Assembly (NCBI GenBank): GCA_964368815.1
Contig: CAYJDA010000001.1
Location: forward strand, 1 to 64,000
Length of the DNA stretch: 64,000 nucleotides
Source: CAYJBH01 sp964368815
GTDB taxonomy: Bacteria > Bacillota > Clostridia > Oscillospirales > Ruminococcaceae
Direction of reading: 5' to 3'
The notes below the pieces were generated by a model, which was not told where the DNA came from, searched no databases, and worked only from the letters and a program-made list of their open reading frames with translations. The position numbers and the translations under genes are program-made. Within the stretch, counting starts at the first letter, position 1; the number at the start of each line of letters is the position of its first letter. This document shows positions 51,865 to 60,986 of this stretch, piece after piece.

Positions 51865-52872
51865 ATGACAGCACGAGAATACTATGAAGATCTTGAGCAA
51901 AAAACTCTCTCCCAAAACGCCTGTCTTGTTATAAACAGCAAGGGTAGAAAGCAGCCTGAGGAAGCCTGCCCTCTTCGAACCGACTTTTGTCGTGATCGCG
52001 ACAGAATCATTCATTCCAAGGCTTTCCGACGTCTTAAAACTAAGACACAGGTTTTTCTTGCCCCGGAGGGAGATCACTTCAGAACACGATTGACGCACAC
52101 CTTAGAAGTATCGCAAATTGCCAGAACCATTGCGAGAGCGTTGCGACTTAATGAAGATTTGACCGAGGCTATCGCTATGGGACATGATCTTGGGCACACC
52201 CCTTTCGGACATGCAGGAGAGCGAGCATTAAACGAACTTAATCCAAATGGTTTTGCACATTATAAGCAGAGTGTTAGAGTTCTCAGCGTTCTTGAAAAGT
52301 TTCCCGGCGGATTAAATGTAACTGATGAGGTTGAAGATGGCATACTCAACCACACCAAGGATACACTGCCATACACCTTTGAAGGACAGCTTGTTCGACA
52401 TTGTGATAGAATCGCCTATATTAATCACGATATCGAGGATTGCATAACTGCCGGATTATTGTCGGAAGAAAAGCTGCCGAAGTTGGCAAGAGAGGTTTTA
52501 GGATTTAATAAATCTCAGCGAATAACCACCTTGCTCTCCGATCTATTATCTAACGGCAATCATGATATTGGATATAGTAAAGATGTTAAGCAGGCTTTTG
52601 ATGAGCTTCACTCCTTTATGTTTGAAAACATCTATATAGGAAGCATTGCAAAGGTTGAAGAAAAAAAAGTTTTTCACTTTGTTTCGGAACTTTACCGTCA
52701 TTATCGAGAAAACCCCCATGTAATGCCGGAAATGTATCGAAAAATCTGTGATATCGATGGTGTTGATACCGCTGTTACCGATTATATTTCAGGCATGAGT
52801 GACAGCTTTGCCGCTAGTGAATTTGAAAATATTTACATTCCTCGACGATGGTCGATTTTAAACAGTAGGTAA
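51865..52872 (+). CDS. dgt: dGTP triphosphohydrolase-like HD-domain protein
   Basis: A 335-aa HD-superfamily enzyme with FRRLKTKTQVFLAPEGDHFRTRLTHTLEV (read in parts), the HD pair in AMGHDLGHTPFGHAGE, LNHTKDTLPYTFEGQ and CDRIAYINHDIEDC. These are hallmarks of dNTP triphosphohydrolases that cleave dGTP to deoxyguanosine and triphosphate. It heads the dgt-dnaG-rpoD operon, a known clostridial form of the macromolecular synthesis operon. A TATAAT at 51832-51837 is present but with no good -35. Confidence 0.9.
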   Translation: MTAREYYEDLEQKTLSQNACLVINSKGRKQPEEACPLRTDFCRDRDRIIHSKAFRRLKTKTQVFLAPEGDHFRTRLTHTLEVSQIARTIARALRLNEDLTEAIAMGHDLGHTPFGHAGERALNELNPNGFAHYKQSVRVLSVLEKFPGGLNVTDEVEDGILNHTKDTLPYTFEGQLVRHCDRIAYINHDIEDCITAGLLSEEKLPKLAREVLGFNKSQRITTLLSDLLSNGNHDIGYSKDVKQAFDELHSFMFENIYIGSIAKVEEKKVFHFVSELYRHYRENPHVMPEMYRKICDIDGVDTAVTDYISGMSDSFAASEFENIYIPRRWSILNSR

Positions 52873-52878
52873 TCGGAG

Positions 52879-54636
52879 TTGATTGATAGAAGCTACATAG
52901 AACAAATTATAGTGCAAAATGACATTGTCGACCTAATATCGGAATATGTTCCACTTAAAAGGTCCGGTAGGGGTTATATGGGCGTTTGCCCTTTTCATAA
53001 TGAAAAAACTCCTTCATTTTCTGTAAATGCAGAGCATAGTTACTTTCATTGTTTTGGCTGTGGTGCTGGCGGAAATGTCATCAACTTTGTAATGCGTTAC
53101 AATAACATCGGTTATGGCGAATCGGTAAAAGTGCTTGCAACCAGAGTGGGCATGAAGCTTCCTGACGAGGATGATGAACAGTCAAAGCGGCGAAACCTGC
53201 TTATTAAAATTAATAAAGATGCCGCCAGATTTTTCCACAATAATCTACTCGCCAATGACGGCGCTACCGCAAGAGAATATCTTCATGGTAGAGGGCTATC
53301 CCCTGCCATGATTACCAGATTTGGAGTAGGTTATGCGCATAACAGCTATAGTAAACTGCTGTACCATATGACACAGTTAGGGTATAAAGAACAAGATTTG
53401 GACTCGGTAGGTTTACTTCGAAGGGGCAGTAAAGGATATTTCGATTTTTTTAGAAATCGCATTATCTTTCCGATTATTGATCTTCGGGGAAATGTTATTG
53501 CCTTTGGTGGTAGGTTGATTAGTGGTGACGGCCCAAAATATCTTAACACCAGCGACACTCCGATATTTAACAAGGGACACCATCTTTTTGCCCTAAATCT
53601 TGCAAAAAAGGAGTCGGATCGGTGCTACCTTTTATGTGAAGGCTACATGGATGTTGCAGCGCTACACGGAGCAGGATTTAAAACGGCTGTGGCAACACTT
53701 GGAACTGCCTTAACTGCAGAGCAGGCTAAACTAATATCAAACTATGCCGATAAAGTTGTGCTGTGTTATGACAGCGACGAAGCGGGGCAACGAGCTACCA
53801 CAAAGGCAACTACAATTTTCGCAAAGCTACCCACCGAAATTTCGGTTCTTCAGATGGAAGGAGCCAAAGATCCCGACGAATATATAAAAAAATTTGGAAA
53901 GGAAAAATTTGCTGAGTTAATTAAGGGGAGCAGTAATACCATCGAATTTGCATTATTAAATGCAAAAAAAGGCATTGCCTTAAGCTCCGATGAGGGCAGA
54001 GTTAGATACATAAACAATGCCGTTAACATTCTCGCTGATATGACTACCACTGTCACCGAAAGGGAAATTTACGCCGGACGGCTTGAGGGAGAAACAGGAG
54101 TTTCAAAAAATTCAATATTAGTTCAGCTAGAGGGGGTTATTAAATCAAGAAGAAGATTTCAACAAAAATTAGAATATAAAGACAGCTATAGCCCATATGC
54201 CAACAGTGCGAAAAGTCGCACTGTATCTACAAAAACCTTACAGCTAGTAAACCGTGAGCAGCAATTTATTGCCGCAATTTTAATTAGCCCCGAGCTTATA
54301 AAGCATGTTGCAAACAGATTGAGCGAATACACATTTTGCGAGCCTGCAATCGGCGAGGCATATGTTATTGCTAAAAGATATTATGACGATGGAAGCCCGG
54401 TAGGCTTTGCGGTAGTATCCGGAGAACTTGACGAAAATTTTTCAAGAGAATTAACTGCAACCATGGCTAGATTTGGCGAAATTGTTCCTAGCGAGCTTGA
54501 TCTAAACATGTATCTTAACAGCATGATTGAACTATCAGAAACACAAGGTTTGCAAGGCGAATTACAGATAGACCGCTTAACAGACTTTTTAGAAGAAAAA
54601 AAGAAAAGAATACAAACCAAGGAGGATTCTCAATGA
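52879..54636 (+). CDS. dnaG: DNA primase
   Basis: A 585-aa DnaG. N-terminal CHC2 zinc finger (CPFHNEKTPSFS and FHCFGCGAGGNVINF), the RNA polymerase core with LFALNLAKKESD, the TOPRIM domain (LCEGYMDVAAL, ATLGTALTAEQA, YDSDEAGQRA) and a C-terminal helicase-interaction region. It makes replication primers. The start is TTG at 52879 immediately after a CGGAG, with unusually tight spacing; no better start exists. The stop overlaps the rpoD start by 4 bases. Confidence 0.96.
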   Translation: MIDRSYIEQIIVQNDIVDLISEYVPLKRSGRGYMGVCPFHNEKTPSFSVNAEHSYFHCFGCGAGGNVINFVMRYNNIGYGESVKVLATRVGMKLPDEDDEQSKRRNLLIKINKDAARFFHNNLLANDGATAREYLHGRGLSPAMITRFGVGYAHNSYSKLLYHMTQLGYKEQDLDSVGLLRRGSKGYFDFFRNRIIFPIIDLRGNVIAFGGRLISGDGPKYLNTSDTPIFNKGHHLFALNLAKKESDRCYLLCEGYMDVAALHGAGFKTAVATLGTALTAEQAKLISNYADKVVLCYDSDEAGQRATTKATTIFAKLPTEISVLQMEGAKDPDEYIKKFGKEKFAELIKGSSNTIEFALLNAKKGIALSSDEGRVRYINNAVNILADMTTTVTEREIYAGRLEGETGVSKNSILVQLEGVIKSRRRFQQKLEYKDSYSPYANSAKSRTVSTKTLQLVNREQQFIAAILISPELIKHVANRLSEYTFCEPAIGEAYVIAKRYYDDGSPVGFAVVSGELDENFSRELTATMARFGEIVPSELDLNMYLNSMIELSETQGLQGELQIDRLTDFLEEKKKRIQTKEDSQ

Positions 54637-55718
54637 CACCAGCCGACAAGAAATTAACAATAACCGATCTTGTTGACGCCGGAAAACGCACCGGCAAACT
54701 ATCTACCAAGGATATCAGCGACCTACTCGAGGAAAACAACTACGACTGTGAACAGGTCGACAAACTTTATGAACAGCTTGAGAGCAATAGAATTGAGATT
54801 GTTGATGAAGCTGAAGAGGAAGAAACAGTTGTTCCGTTAACCGAAGAGTCTCTCGATTTTTATGAAACAATTTTATCGGCCGAAGGTGTTGCTATTGATG
54901 ACCCTGTTAAGGTTTATCTTAAAGAAATCGGACGAGTTCCCCTGCTCTCTACCGAAGAGGAGGTTGAGCTTGCCAAGCTAATATTGGAAAATGATGATAA
55001 TGCACGAAAGAGGTTATCTGAAGCTAATCTCAGGCTTGTAGTTAGCATTGCAAAACGCTATGTGGGGCGTGGCATGCAGTTCCTTGACCTTATTCAGGAA
55101 GGCAACCTCGGACTTATTAAGGCTGTTGAGAAATTTGATCACACCAAGGGATTTAAATTTTCAACCTATGCAACATGGTGGATACGGCAAGCCATTACCA
55201 GAGCCATTGCTGATCAGGCAAGAACTATACGAATTCCCGTACATATGGTGGAAACAATTAATAAGGTTAAAAAGGCAGGCAGCCTTTTGTTACACCAAAA
55301 CGGCCATGAGCCCACAGCGTATGAAATTTCACAAGAGCTTTCCATGCCGGTGGAAAAAGTTCGAGAAATTATGCGTGTAGCACAGGAACCGGTATCACTT
55401 GAAACCCCTATAGGCGAAGAGGAAGACAGCCATCTCGGCGACTTTATTCCGGACGAAGATGCCCCAATCCCTGCAGATGCTGCTTCACATACATTGTTGC
55501 AGGAGCAACTTGCTACAGTCTTGAAATCTCTTACACTCAGAGAAGAAAAAGTTTTGCGGTTACGATTTGGCCTTGGAGACGGCAGACCCAGAACGCTTGA
55601 AGAAGTTGGCAAGGAGTTTAACGTAACCCGTGAACGTATTCGCCAGATTGAAGCAAAGGCGCTACGCAAACTTCGTCACCCAAGCAGAAGCAAAAAGCTT
55701 AAAGACTTTTTAGAATAA
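54633..55718 (+). CDS. rpoD: Primary RNA polymerase sigma factor SigA (RpoD)
   Basis: A 361-aa group 1 sigma factor: region 1.1 at the N-terminus, DPVKVYLKEIGRVPLLS (region 1.2), YVGRGMQFLDLIQEGNLGLI and FKFSTYATWWIRQAITRA (region 2), region 3, and region 4 with EEVGKEFNVTRERIRQIEAKALRKLRHPSRS. It recognises the TTGACA/TATAAT promoters seen repeatedly in this window. It is coupled to dnaG by a 4-base overlap. Confidence 0.97.
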   Translation: MTPADKKLTITDLVDAGKRTGKLSTKDISDLLEENNYDCEQVDKLYEQLESNRIEIVDEAEEEETVVPLTEESLDFYETILSAEGVAIDDPVKVYLKEIGRVPLLSTEEEVELAKLILENDDNARKRLSEANLRLVVSIAKRYVGRGMQFLDLIQEGNLGLIKAVEKFDHTKGFKFSTYATWWIRQAITRAIADQARTIRIPVHMVETINKVKKAGSLLLHQNGHEPTAYEISQELSMPVEKVREIMRVAQEPVSLETPIGEEEDSHLGDFIPDEDAPIPADAASHTLLQEQLATVLKSLTLREEKVLRLRFGLGDGRPRTLEEVGKEFNVTRERIRQIEAKALRKLRHPSRSKKLKDFLE

Positions 55719-55805
55719 GATGTATTCTTTATCTTAATTCAATCGTTACCTCCTCATGCATACTCGATAGATTATCACTAAATGAGGTTGGATAATACTA
55801 ATTAA

Positions 55806-55836
55806 CCCCACCTTTGCTACTGCTTCAAAGATGGGG
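55806..55836 (+). terminator. Likely terminator of the dgt-dnaG-rpoD operon
   Basis: CCCCACCTTTG pairs with CAAAGATGGGG (10 of 11 positions) around a 9-base loop. The following TATATTGGTTT is only partly T-rich, so strength is uncertain. Confidence 0.6.
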
Positions 55837-55874
55837 TATATTGGTTTATAAGCTATTTTTTCTTTAGGTGATTT

Positions 55875-56636
55875 TTGTTGAAAAAGATATTAAATATTAA
55901 GATTATCAAGGTTTCTTTGTTAATAATCGGCTTCCTTTTGTTGCTTTGCGGGGTGGCCGTATTGCTCTGGTTGAGGGGAATCCTTCAATTTAACAACCCA
56001 AGCAGCGATGAATTTCCGGTTGCGGGTGTTGATGTTTCAGCCTACCAAGGAGTTATCGATTGGGAAACTCTCGCCTCAGAGGATATTCGTTTTGCGTTTA
56101 TTAAAGCAACCGAGGGCAGCAGCTTTGTTGACGCTAACTTTGAATATAATTATTCCGAAGCGACTAATACCGATTTACGTGTCGGCGCGTATCACTTTTT
56201 TAGCTACGACAGTCCGGGTAGTACCCAGGCAGAGAATTTTATTACAAATGTTCCTATAACCGAAAATATGCTCCCACCTGTTATAGATATTGAGTTTTAC
56301 GGGGACAAGAAACAGAATCTTCCCAAAAAGGAAGCAACACAGCAAGAGATGGATGTATTGGTAGAGATGCTTACAGAGCACTATGATATGGCTCCGATAA
56401 TCTATGCCACCGAGCTTTCCTATGAGCTATACATTGCGGATTCTTATCCCGAATGTGACATATGGATTAGGGGAATTTTTTATGAGCCTACTCTACCAGA
56501 TGGCAGAGAATGGGTGTTCTGGCAATATTCAGACAAGGGACGATTAAGCGGCTATGACGGAGTAGAGGAATTTATCGATCTAAATGTATTTCTCGGTTCG
56601 GTTAATGACTTTGAGAATTACTATGTGAATAAATAA
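55875..56636 (+). CDS. GH25 lysozyme-like muramidase, membrane-anchored
   Basis: A 253-aa protein: basic start, one membrane helix (LLIIGFLLLLCGVAVLLWL), then a GH25 domain with GVDVSAYQGVIDWE, the FAFIKATEGSSF stretch, GAYHFFSYDSPG, PPVIDIEFYGD (acidic pair) and EWVFWQYSDKGRLSGYDG. It would cleave the glycan strands of peptidoglycan at the cell surface. The start is TTG at 55875 or 55878, behind TTAGGTGA. It follows rpoD after a terminator. Confidence 0.9.
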   Translation: MLKKILNIKIIKVSLLIIGFLLLLCGVAVLLWLRGILQFNNPSSDEFPVAGVDVSAYQGVIDWETLASEDIRFAFIKATEGSSFVDANFEYNYSEATNTDLRVGAYHFFSYDSPGSTQAENFITNVPITENMLPPVIDIEFYGDKKQNLPKKEATQQEMDVLVEMLTEHYDMAPIIYATELSYELYIADSYPECDIWIRGIFYEPTLPDGREWVFWQYSDKGRLSGYDGVEEFIDLNVFLGSVNDFENYYVNK

Positions 56637-56654
56637 AACAGTAGACATGTAACA

Positions 56655-57302
56655 TTATTGATTCAACAGAATTTCACTTAGCTCCTCAACAGTATTAACA
56701 ATGGTGTTTGCTCCTGCGGTTTTTAATTCTTCAAGGTTTCCGTAACCATATAATACGCCTATCGTCTTAATTCCATGGGTTTGAGCACCAATAACATCAT
56801 ATTTTCTATCCCCTACCATAACAACATCATCCATATCGGTGATATTGTTATTTATTAATGCATAAGCAATAACCTCGTCTTTATGATTACGGGTACCGTC
56901 CAATTCACTCCCTGACACAAAGTCGAAATACATATCTATCTTAAAATATTCCAATATTTTCTTTGCAAATACAGCAGGCTTCGATGTAGCAAGTATTATT
57001 TTTTTACCATTTTTGTTTAACTTTTCCAGCAATTCCGGAATGCCATCATAAATAATGTTTTCATATATTCCTTTAACGGCAAATCTTTCACGATATTTTG
57101 CTATGGCTAAATCTACCTGAGTTTCGGCAAAATTATATTCAATCTTAAAAGTATCGGCAAGTGGTGGACCAATAAAGGAGCACAGTTTTTCTATGTCGTC
57201 TTCCTCAATGCCCATATGGTTTAGAGCATATGAAATACAGGTAGTTATTCCAATCTTTGGATCGGTTAACGTACCATCGAGATCGAACAATATATACGTC
57301 AT
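56655..57302 (-). CDS. gph: HAD-family phosphatase, phosphoglycolate phosphatase-like
   Basis: A 215-aa HAD hydrolase: motif I FDLDGTLTDPKIGI, motif II ILATSKP, motif III lysine (NHKDEVIAYAL) and motif IV VMVGDRKYDVIGAQ, with a four-helix C1 cap. The family removes phosphate from phosphoglycolate or other small phosphosugars; the substrate cannot be set. Translated 15 bases after glmS with AAGGAG. Confidence 0.85.
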   Translation of the reverse strand: MTYILFDLDGTLTDPKIGITTCISYALNHMGIEEDDIEKLCSFIGPPLADTFKIEYNFAETQVDLAIAKYRERFAVKGIYENIIYDGIPELLEKLNKNGKKIILATSKPAVFAKKILEYFKIDMYFDFVSGSELDGTRNHKDEVIAYALINNNITDMDDVVMVGDRKYDVIGAQTHGIKTIGVLYGYGNLEELKTAGANTIVNTVEELSEILLNQ

Positions 57303-57317
57303 TTAATTTTAATCTCC

Positions 57318-59144
57318 TTATTCTACCGTAACACTTTTTGCAAGGTTTTTTGGTTTATCTATATCACATCCTCTTAGCTTTGCAATATAATAAGAGAGTA
57401 TCTGTAGTGGAATAATACTCAGCAACGGCGTGAACTCTTTCGAACAGCATGGAATATAAAGTGCGTGGTCAACGGTTGATTCAATCGCTGTATTAATCGA
57501 CTGGGTTAACCCGATAACCCTTGCGCCACGAGTTTTTACCTCTTGTATATTTGACATCATTTTTTCGTAAAGCGACCTCTGTGTGGCAACAGCTATAACA
57601 AGCGTATCCTGTTCGATAAGGGCAATTGTTCCATGTTTTAGTTCGCCTGCTGCAATTGCAAAGGAATTAATATATGATATTTCTTTTAGTTTTAACGACC
57701 CTTCAAACGAAACGCTACTATCAACACCTCGACCTATAAAAAACACTTGATTGGTTTTGTATATTTTTTTTGCAAGGTCTTCAATAAGTGCTTCCTTACT
57801 GAAGATTTGTTGTATCATTCCCGGAATTCTATTAAGCTCGTTTATATAGTTGCTGTTTTCCTCATCGGAAATCAGCCCCTTTAATCTTCCCATAAAAATG
57901 GCTATAAGGTATAAACACATGAGCTGGGTTGTATACGCTTTGGTTGACGCCACAGCAATTTCAGGGCCTGCCCAGGTATAGAAAACATCGTCCGACTCCC
58001 TTGCAACCGAACTACCAACAACATTTACAATGGAAAGAATTCTCGCTCCTGCTTCCTTAGCGCAACGCAGTGCAGCAAGAGTATCTAACGTCTCGCCCGA
58101 CTGACTAATGGCAATAAAAAGTGTTTTATCGTCTAAAAACGGTTCCCTATAACGGAACTCTGACGCTATATCCACTTCAACAGGTATTTTGGCAAATTTC
58201 TCTATTGCAAACTTACCTATCAGCCCTGCATGATATGCGGTTCCACAGGCAACTATGTAAACTCTATCAAATCCATCTAAATCCTCTTTGGTTAGGTTAA
58301 TGCCATCCAGAGCTATCTCCTCGCCTTCCAGTCTGCGTCGTAACGTCTCGCCAATACCCTTTGGTTGTTCATGCATTTCTTTGAGCATAAAGTGGTCGTA
58401 CCCGCCCTTTTCTGCGGAGTCTGCATCCCAAGTTACATGAAAAACATCACGATAAACCGGTTTCCTATCGGCATTATATATGTCCACACCATCCTTAGTG
58501 ATTACAACCGTTTCGTTGTTTTCTATCAAATAGATTTCACGAACATATCTTAATAATGCCGGAATATCCGAAGCTACATAGTTTGCATCATGCGAAATGC
58601 CAACCACCATCGGACTATCTTTTCGCACTGCAACTATCTTGTCCGGCTCACTATCTACGATTGCGGCAATAGCATATGCACCGCGCATTCTCTCTACCGC
58701 TTTATAAATTGCCTGTAATAAATCACCTTCGTAACATATCGAAAGAAGGTGCGCTATAACTTCGGTGTCGGTATCAGACGAAAAGCTTATTCCATGTTTT
58801 TCAATCAGCTCCTCTTTTAATTCTTCGTAGTTTTCGATAATACCGTTGTGTACCACTGCTATTTTGCCACTGTTACTCATATGCGGGTGTGCATTTGCGT
58901 CAGAGGGCTCTCCATGTGTAGCCCATCTGGTATGTCCTATACCGCAGCCGGAGTCGAACTGTTGTTCTCCAATCAATTCCTCTAGCTGTGCTATTCTCCC
59001 CTTGCATTTTTTAACTGCTATCGTATTATCAATGTTTAATGCGATACCACTTGAATCATATCCGCGATACTCTAATTTTTTAAGCCCATCAAGAATTACT
59101 TTTTTCGCTCCTGAACTTCCGACATAGCCTACTATTCCACACAT
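57318..59144 (-). CDS. glmS: Glutamine-fructose-6-phosphate aminotransferase (isomerizing)
   Basis: A 608-aa GlmS: N-terminal nucleophile Cys after Met (MCGIVGYVG), GHTRWATHGEPSDANAHPH, two SIS domains (SQSGETLDTLAALR and GRGVDSSVSFEGSLKLKE) and the C-terminal KPKNLAKSVTVE. It makes glucosamine 6-phosphate, the entry to UDP-GlcNAc and so to MurA and MurG substrates encoded in this window. No glmS ribozyme is visible: only 5 bases separate it from the upstream ABC gene, and AGGAGAT overlaps that gene's stop. Confidence 0.97.
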   Translation of the reverse strand: MCGIVGYVGSSGAKKVILDGLKKLEYRGYDSSGIALNIDNTIAVKKCKGRIAQLEELIGEQQFDSGCGIGHTRWATHGEPSDANAHPHMSNSGKIAVVHNGIIENYEELKEELIEKHGISFSSDTDTEVIAHLLSICYEGDLLQAIYKAVERMRGAYAIAAIVDSEPDKIVAVRKDSPMVVGISHDANYVASDIPALLRYVREIYLIENNETVVITKDGVDIYNADRKPVYRDVFHVTWDADSAEKGGYDHFMLKEMHEQPKGIGETLRRRLEGEEIALDGINLTKEDLDGFDRVYIVACGTAYHAGLIGKFAIEKFAKIPVEVDIASEFRYREPFLDDKTLFIAISQSGETLDTLAALRCAKEAGARILSIVNVVGSSVARESDDVFYTWAGPEIAVASTKAYTTQLMCLYLIAIFMGRLKGLISDEENSNYINELNRIPGMIQQIFSKEALIEDLAKKIYKTNQVFFIGRGVDSSVSFEGSLKLKEISYINSFAIAAGELKHGTIALIEQDTLVIAVATQRSLYEKMMSNIQEVKTRGARVIGLTQSINTAIESTVDHALYIPCCSKEFTPLLSIIPLQILSYYIAKLRGCDIDKPKNLAKSVTVE

Positions 59145-59149
59145 ATCTC

Positions 59150-60886
59150 CTACCCTCTTTCCGAAAAAATTCTATCTGTCGCCTCCTCGGCAAACTGTTT
59201 ATTATATAGGTCTGCATAATAGCCGCCCTTTTTTAGTAGTTCCTTGTTGTTTCCCTTCTCAATTATTTTCCCATTCTTCACAACCAGAATGATATCCGCT
59301 TTGCGAATAGTGGAAAGACGATGTGCTATTAAAAACGATGTTCGTGAACCTATTAACTTTTCGATAGCCTCTTGAATTAACTCCTCAGTTTTGGTGTCTA
59401 TAGATGAGGTTGCTTCGTCTAAAACAAAAATAGCAGGGTTTGCGATAATTGCTCTAGCAAATGAAATCAGCTGTTTTTGCCCGGTTGATAGGTATCCTCC
59501 ACCCTCTCCTACCTCGCTATCGTAACCGTTGTCCATGTTCATTATTGCTTCATGGATTTTTACAGTCTTGGCGGCCTCGATTATTTCTTCATCAGTAGCA
59601 TCTAATCTTCCATAGCGAATGTTTTCTTTTACCGAACCGGAAAACAGGTGTGGACTTTGTAAAACGTATCCTATGTTGCTATGTAACCAAAGCTGACTTC
59701 TTTCTCGATAGTCAATTCCGTCAATCAGTATTCGTCCTCCGGTCGGCTCGTAAAATCTACAGGTGAGGTTTACAAGTGTGGATTTTCCGGCTCCCGTTTC
59801 TCCAACTATAGCAATGGTAGTTCCGGCGGGAACATCAAGGTTGAAATTTTCAAGCACATTTTCAATACCATCGTGATACATGAATGTTACATTCTCATAT
59901 TTAATGTCACCTTTAATAGCTTCCCAGTTTTCACGTTTTGGATTTAAGGAGTCTCCATATTTTTCAACTACATCCTCCCTGTCCTCAATCATAGGCTTAT
60001 GTGATAATAAAACATTACAGCGTTCAACATTAACCTGGGCAGCAATAAAGTTGGATAGTGTCCTTGCAAGTTGCTGTACAGGATTGGCAATAACCAATGC
60101 GTAGTTGATAAAAACAGCAAGGCCGTCCACTCCGAGTTCATCAACTATAACCAGCTCACCACCACGAGTAATAACAAACGCCACGGCTGCCGAGGTTAAC
60201 GCAGCCACAATCGGTATATATAGTGCTGTAAGCATTACCGAATGTATCGATGCTGCCCTCATTTCGTGTGTGGTTTCCATAAACCTATTTAAATTTTTAT
60301 GCTCAATAACAAGTGATTTAGAAGTTTTTGCTCCGGTTATTCCCTCGTTATACCCCCTGGTGATCTCGGCATTTATATTTCTAACCTTTCGATTTGCTAA
60401 AAGAATTTTATGCTGAAATATATATGTTATTATCGCAATCGGTGGCACTATGGAGACCACTAATAGAGCCAAGCTTGCATTAATATTAAACATCATTACC
60501 ACATAGCCGATAATGCATGCGATAGACCAAACCACATCCACAAAGCTCCAGGCAAAAATGGTTCCGATTCTCATGGTATCGCTCATGACCCTTGCAAGTA
60601 TCGTGCCAACAGGGGTTGTATTAAAATAGTCAAACCCAAGCTTTTGCAGGTGTTTATAAAGCGCAGATTTAATGTCCCGAGATATTTTCATCTCTACCTT
60701 CAAAGCTGTCTTTGCCATTTGAAAAGTAGTGAATGATTGTGTGATTACCAATATTACACATAATATAATAAAGTGACTAATTCCGTCGGTAGTTCCGGGA
60801 ACAATAAATCGTGAAACTGCATAGCCGTTTAATAGTGGCATAATAACATCTACGGCTGCAGCCATAAGCATCAGCAAACACAGCAT
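59150..60886 (-). CDS. ABC exporter subunit (canonical Walker B), heterodimer partner; N-terminus probably starts upstream at 60985
   Basis: From the first ATG the product is 578 aa: membrane domain, Walker A GETGAGKST, signature LSTGQKQL (altered from LSGGQ), Walker B with catalytic Glu IFVLDEATSSID and H-loop AHRLST. The frame stays open upstream and encodes TWGVVLPFVKPYRKHIA, exactly the expected ABC exporter N-terminus missing from the ATG product. An ideal AAGGAGG sits 6 bases before an in-frame ATC at 60985-60983, and no ATG, GTG or TTG lies between. So either AUC initiates (611 aa) or the sequence has an indel. It pairs with the subunit at 60987-62777, whose stop is 1 base before that ATC. 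Confidence 0.88.
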   Translation of the reverse strand: MLCLLMLMAAAVDVIMPLLNGYAVSRFIVPGTTDGISHFIILCVILVITQSFTTFQMAKTALKVEMKISRDIKSALYKHLQKLGFDYFNTTPVGTILARVMSDTMRIGTIFAWSFVDVVWSIACIIGYVVMMFNINASLALLVVSIVPPIAIITYIFQHKILLANRKVRNINAEITRGYNEGITGAKTSKSLVIEHKNLNRFMETTHEMRAASIHSVMLTALYIPIVAALTSAAVAFVITRGGELVIVDELGVDGLAVFINYALVIANPVQQLARTLSNFIAAQVNVERCNVLLSHKPMIEDREDVVEKYGDSLNPKRENWEAIKGDIKYENVTFMYHDGIENVLENFNLDVPAGTTIAIVGETGAGKSTLVNLTCRFYEPTGGRILIDGIDYRERSQLWLHSNIGYVLQSPHLFSGSVKENIRYGRLDATDEEIIEAAKTVKIHEAIMNMDNGYDSEVGEGGGYLSTGQKQLISFARAIIANPAIFVLDEATSSIDTKTEELIQEAIEKLIGSRTSFLIAHRLSTIRKADIILVVKNGKIIEKGNNKELLKKGGYYADLYNKQFAEEATDRIFSERG

Positions 60887-60986
60887 CGCAATGTGTTTAC
60901 GATACGGCTTAACGAAGGGAAGAACAACTCCCCAGGTTTTTATCGAGGATAGTTTTGTGTCTACCCTATCTTCATGCCTTTCGATG

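Noticed and set aside
59145..59149. glmS ribozyme upstream of glmS
   Set aside because: Only five bases separate glmS from the upstream ABC gene and there is no room for the ribozyme fold.
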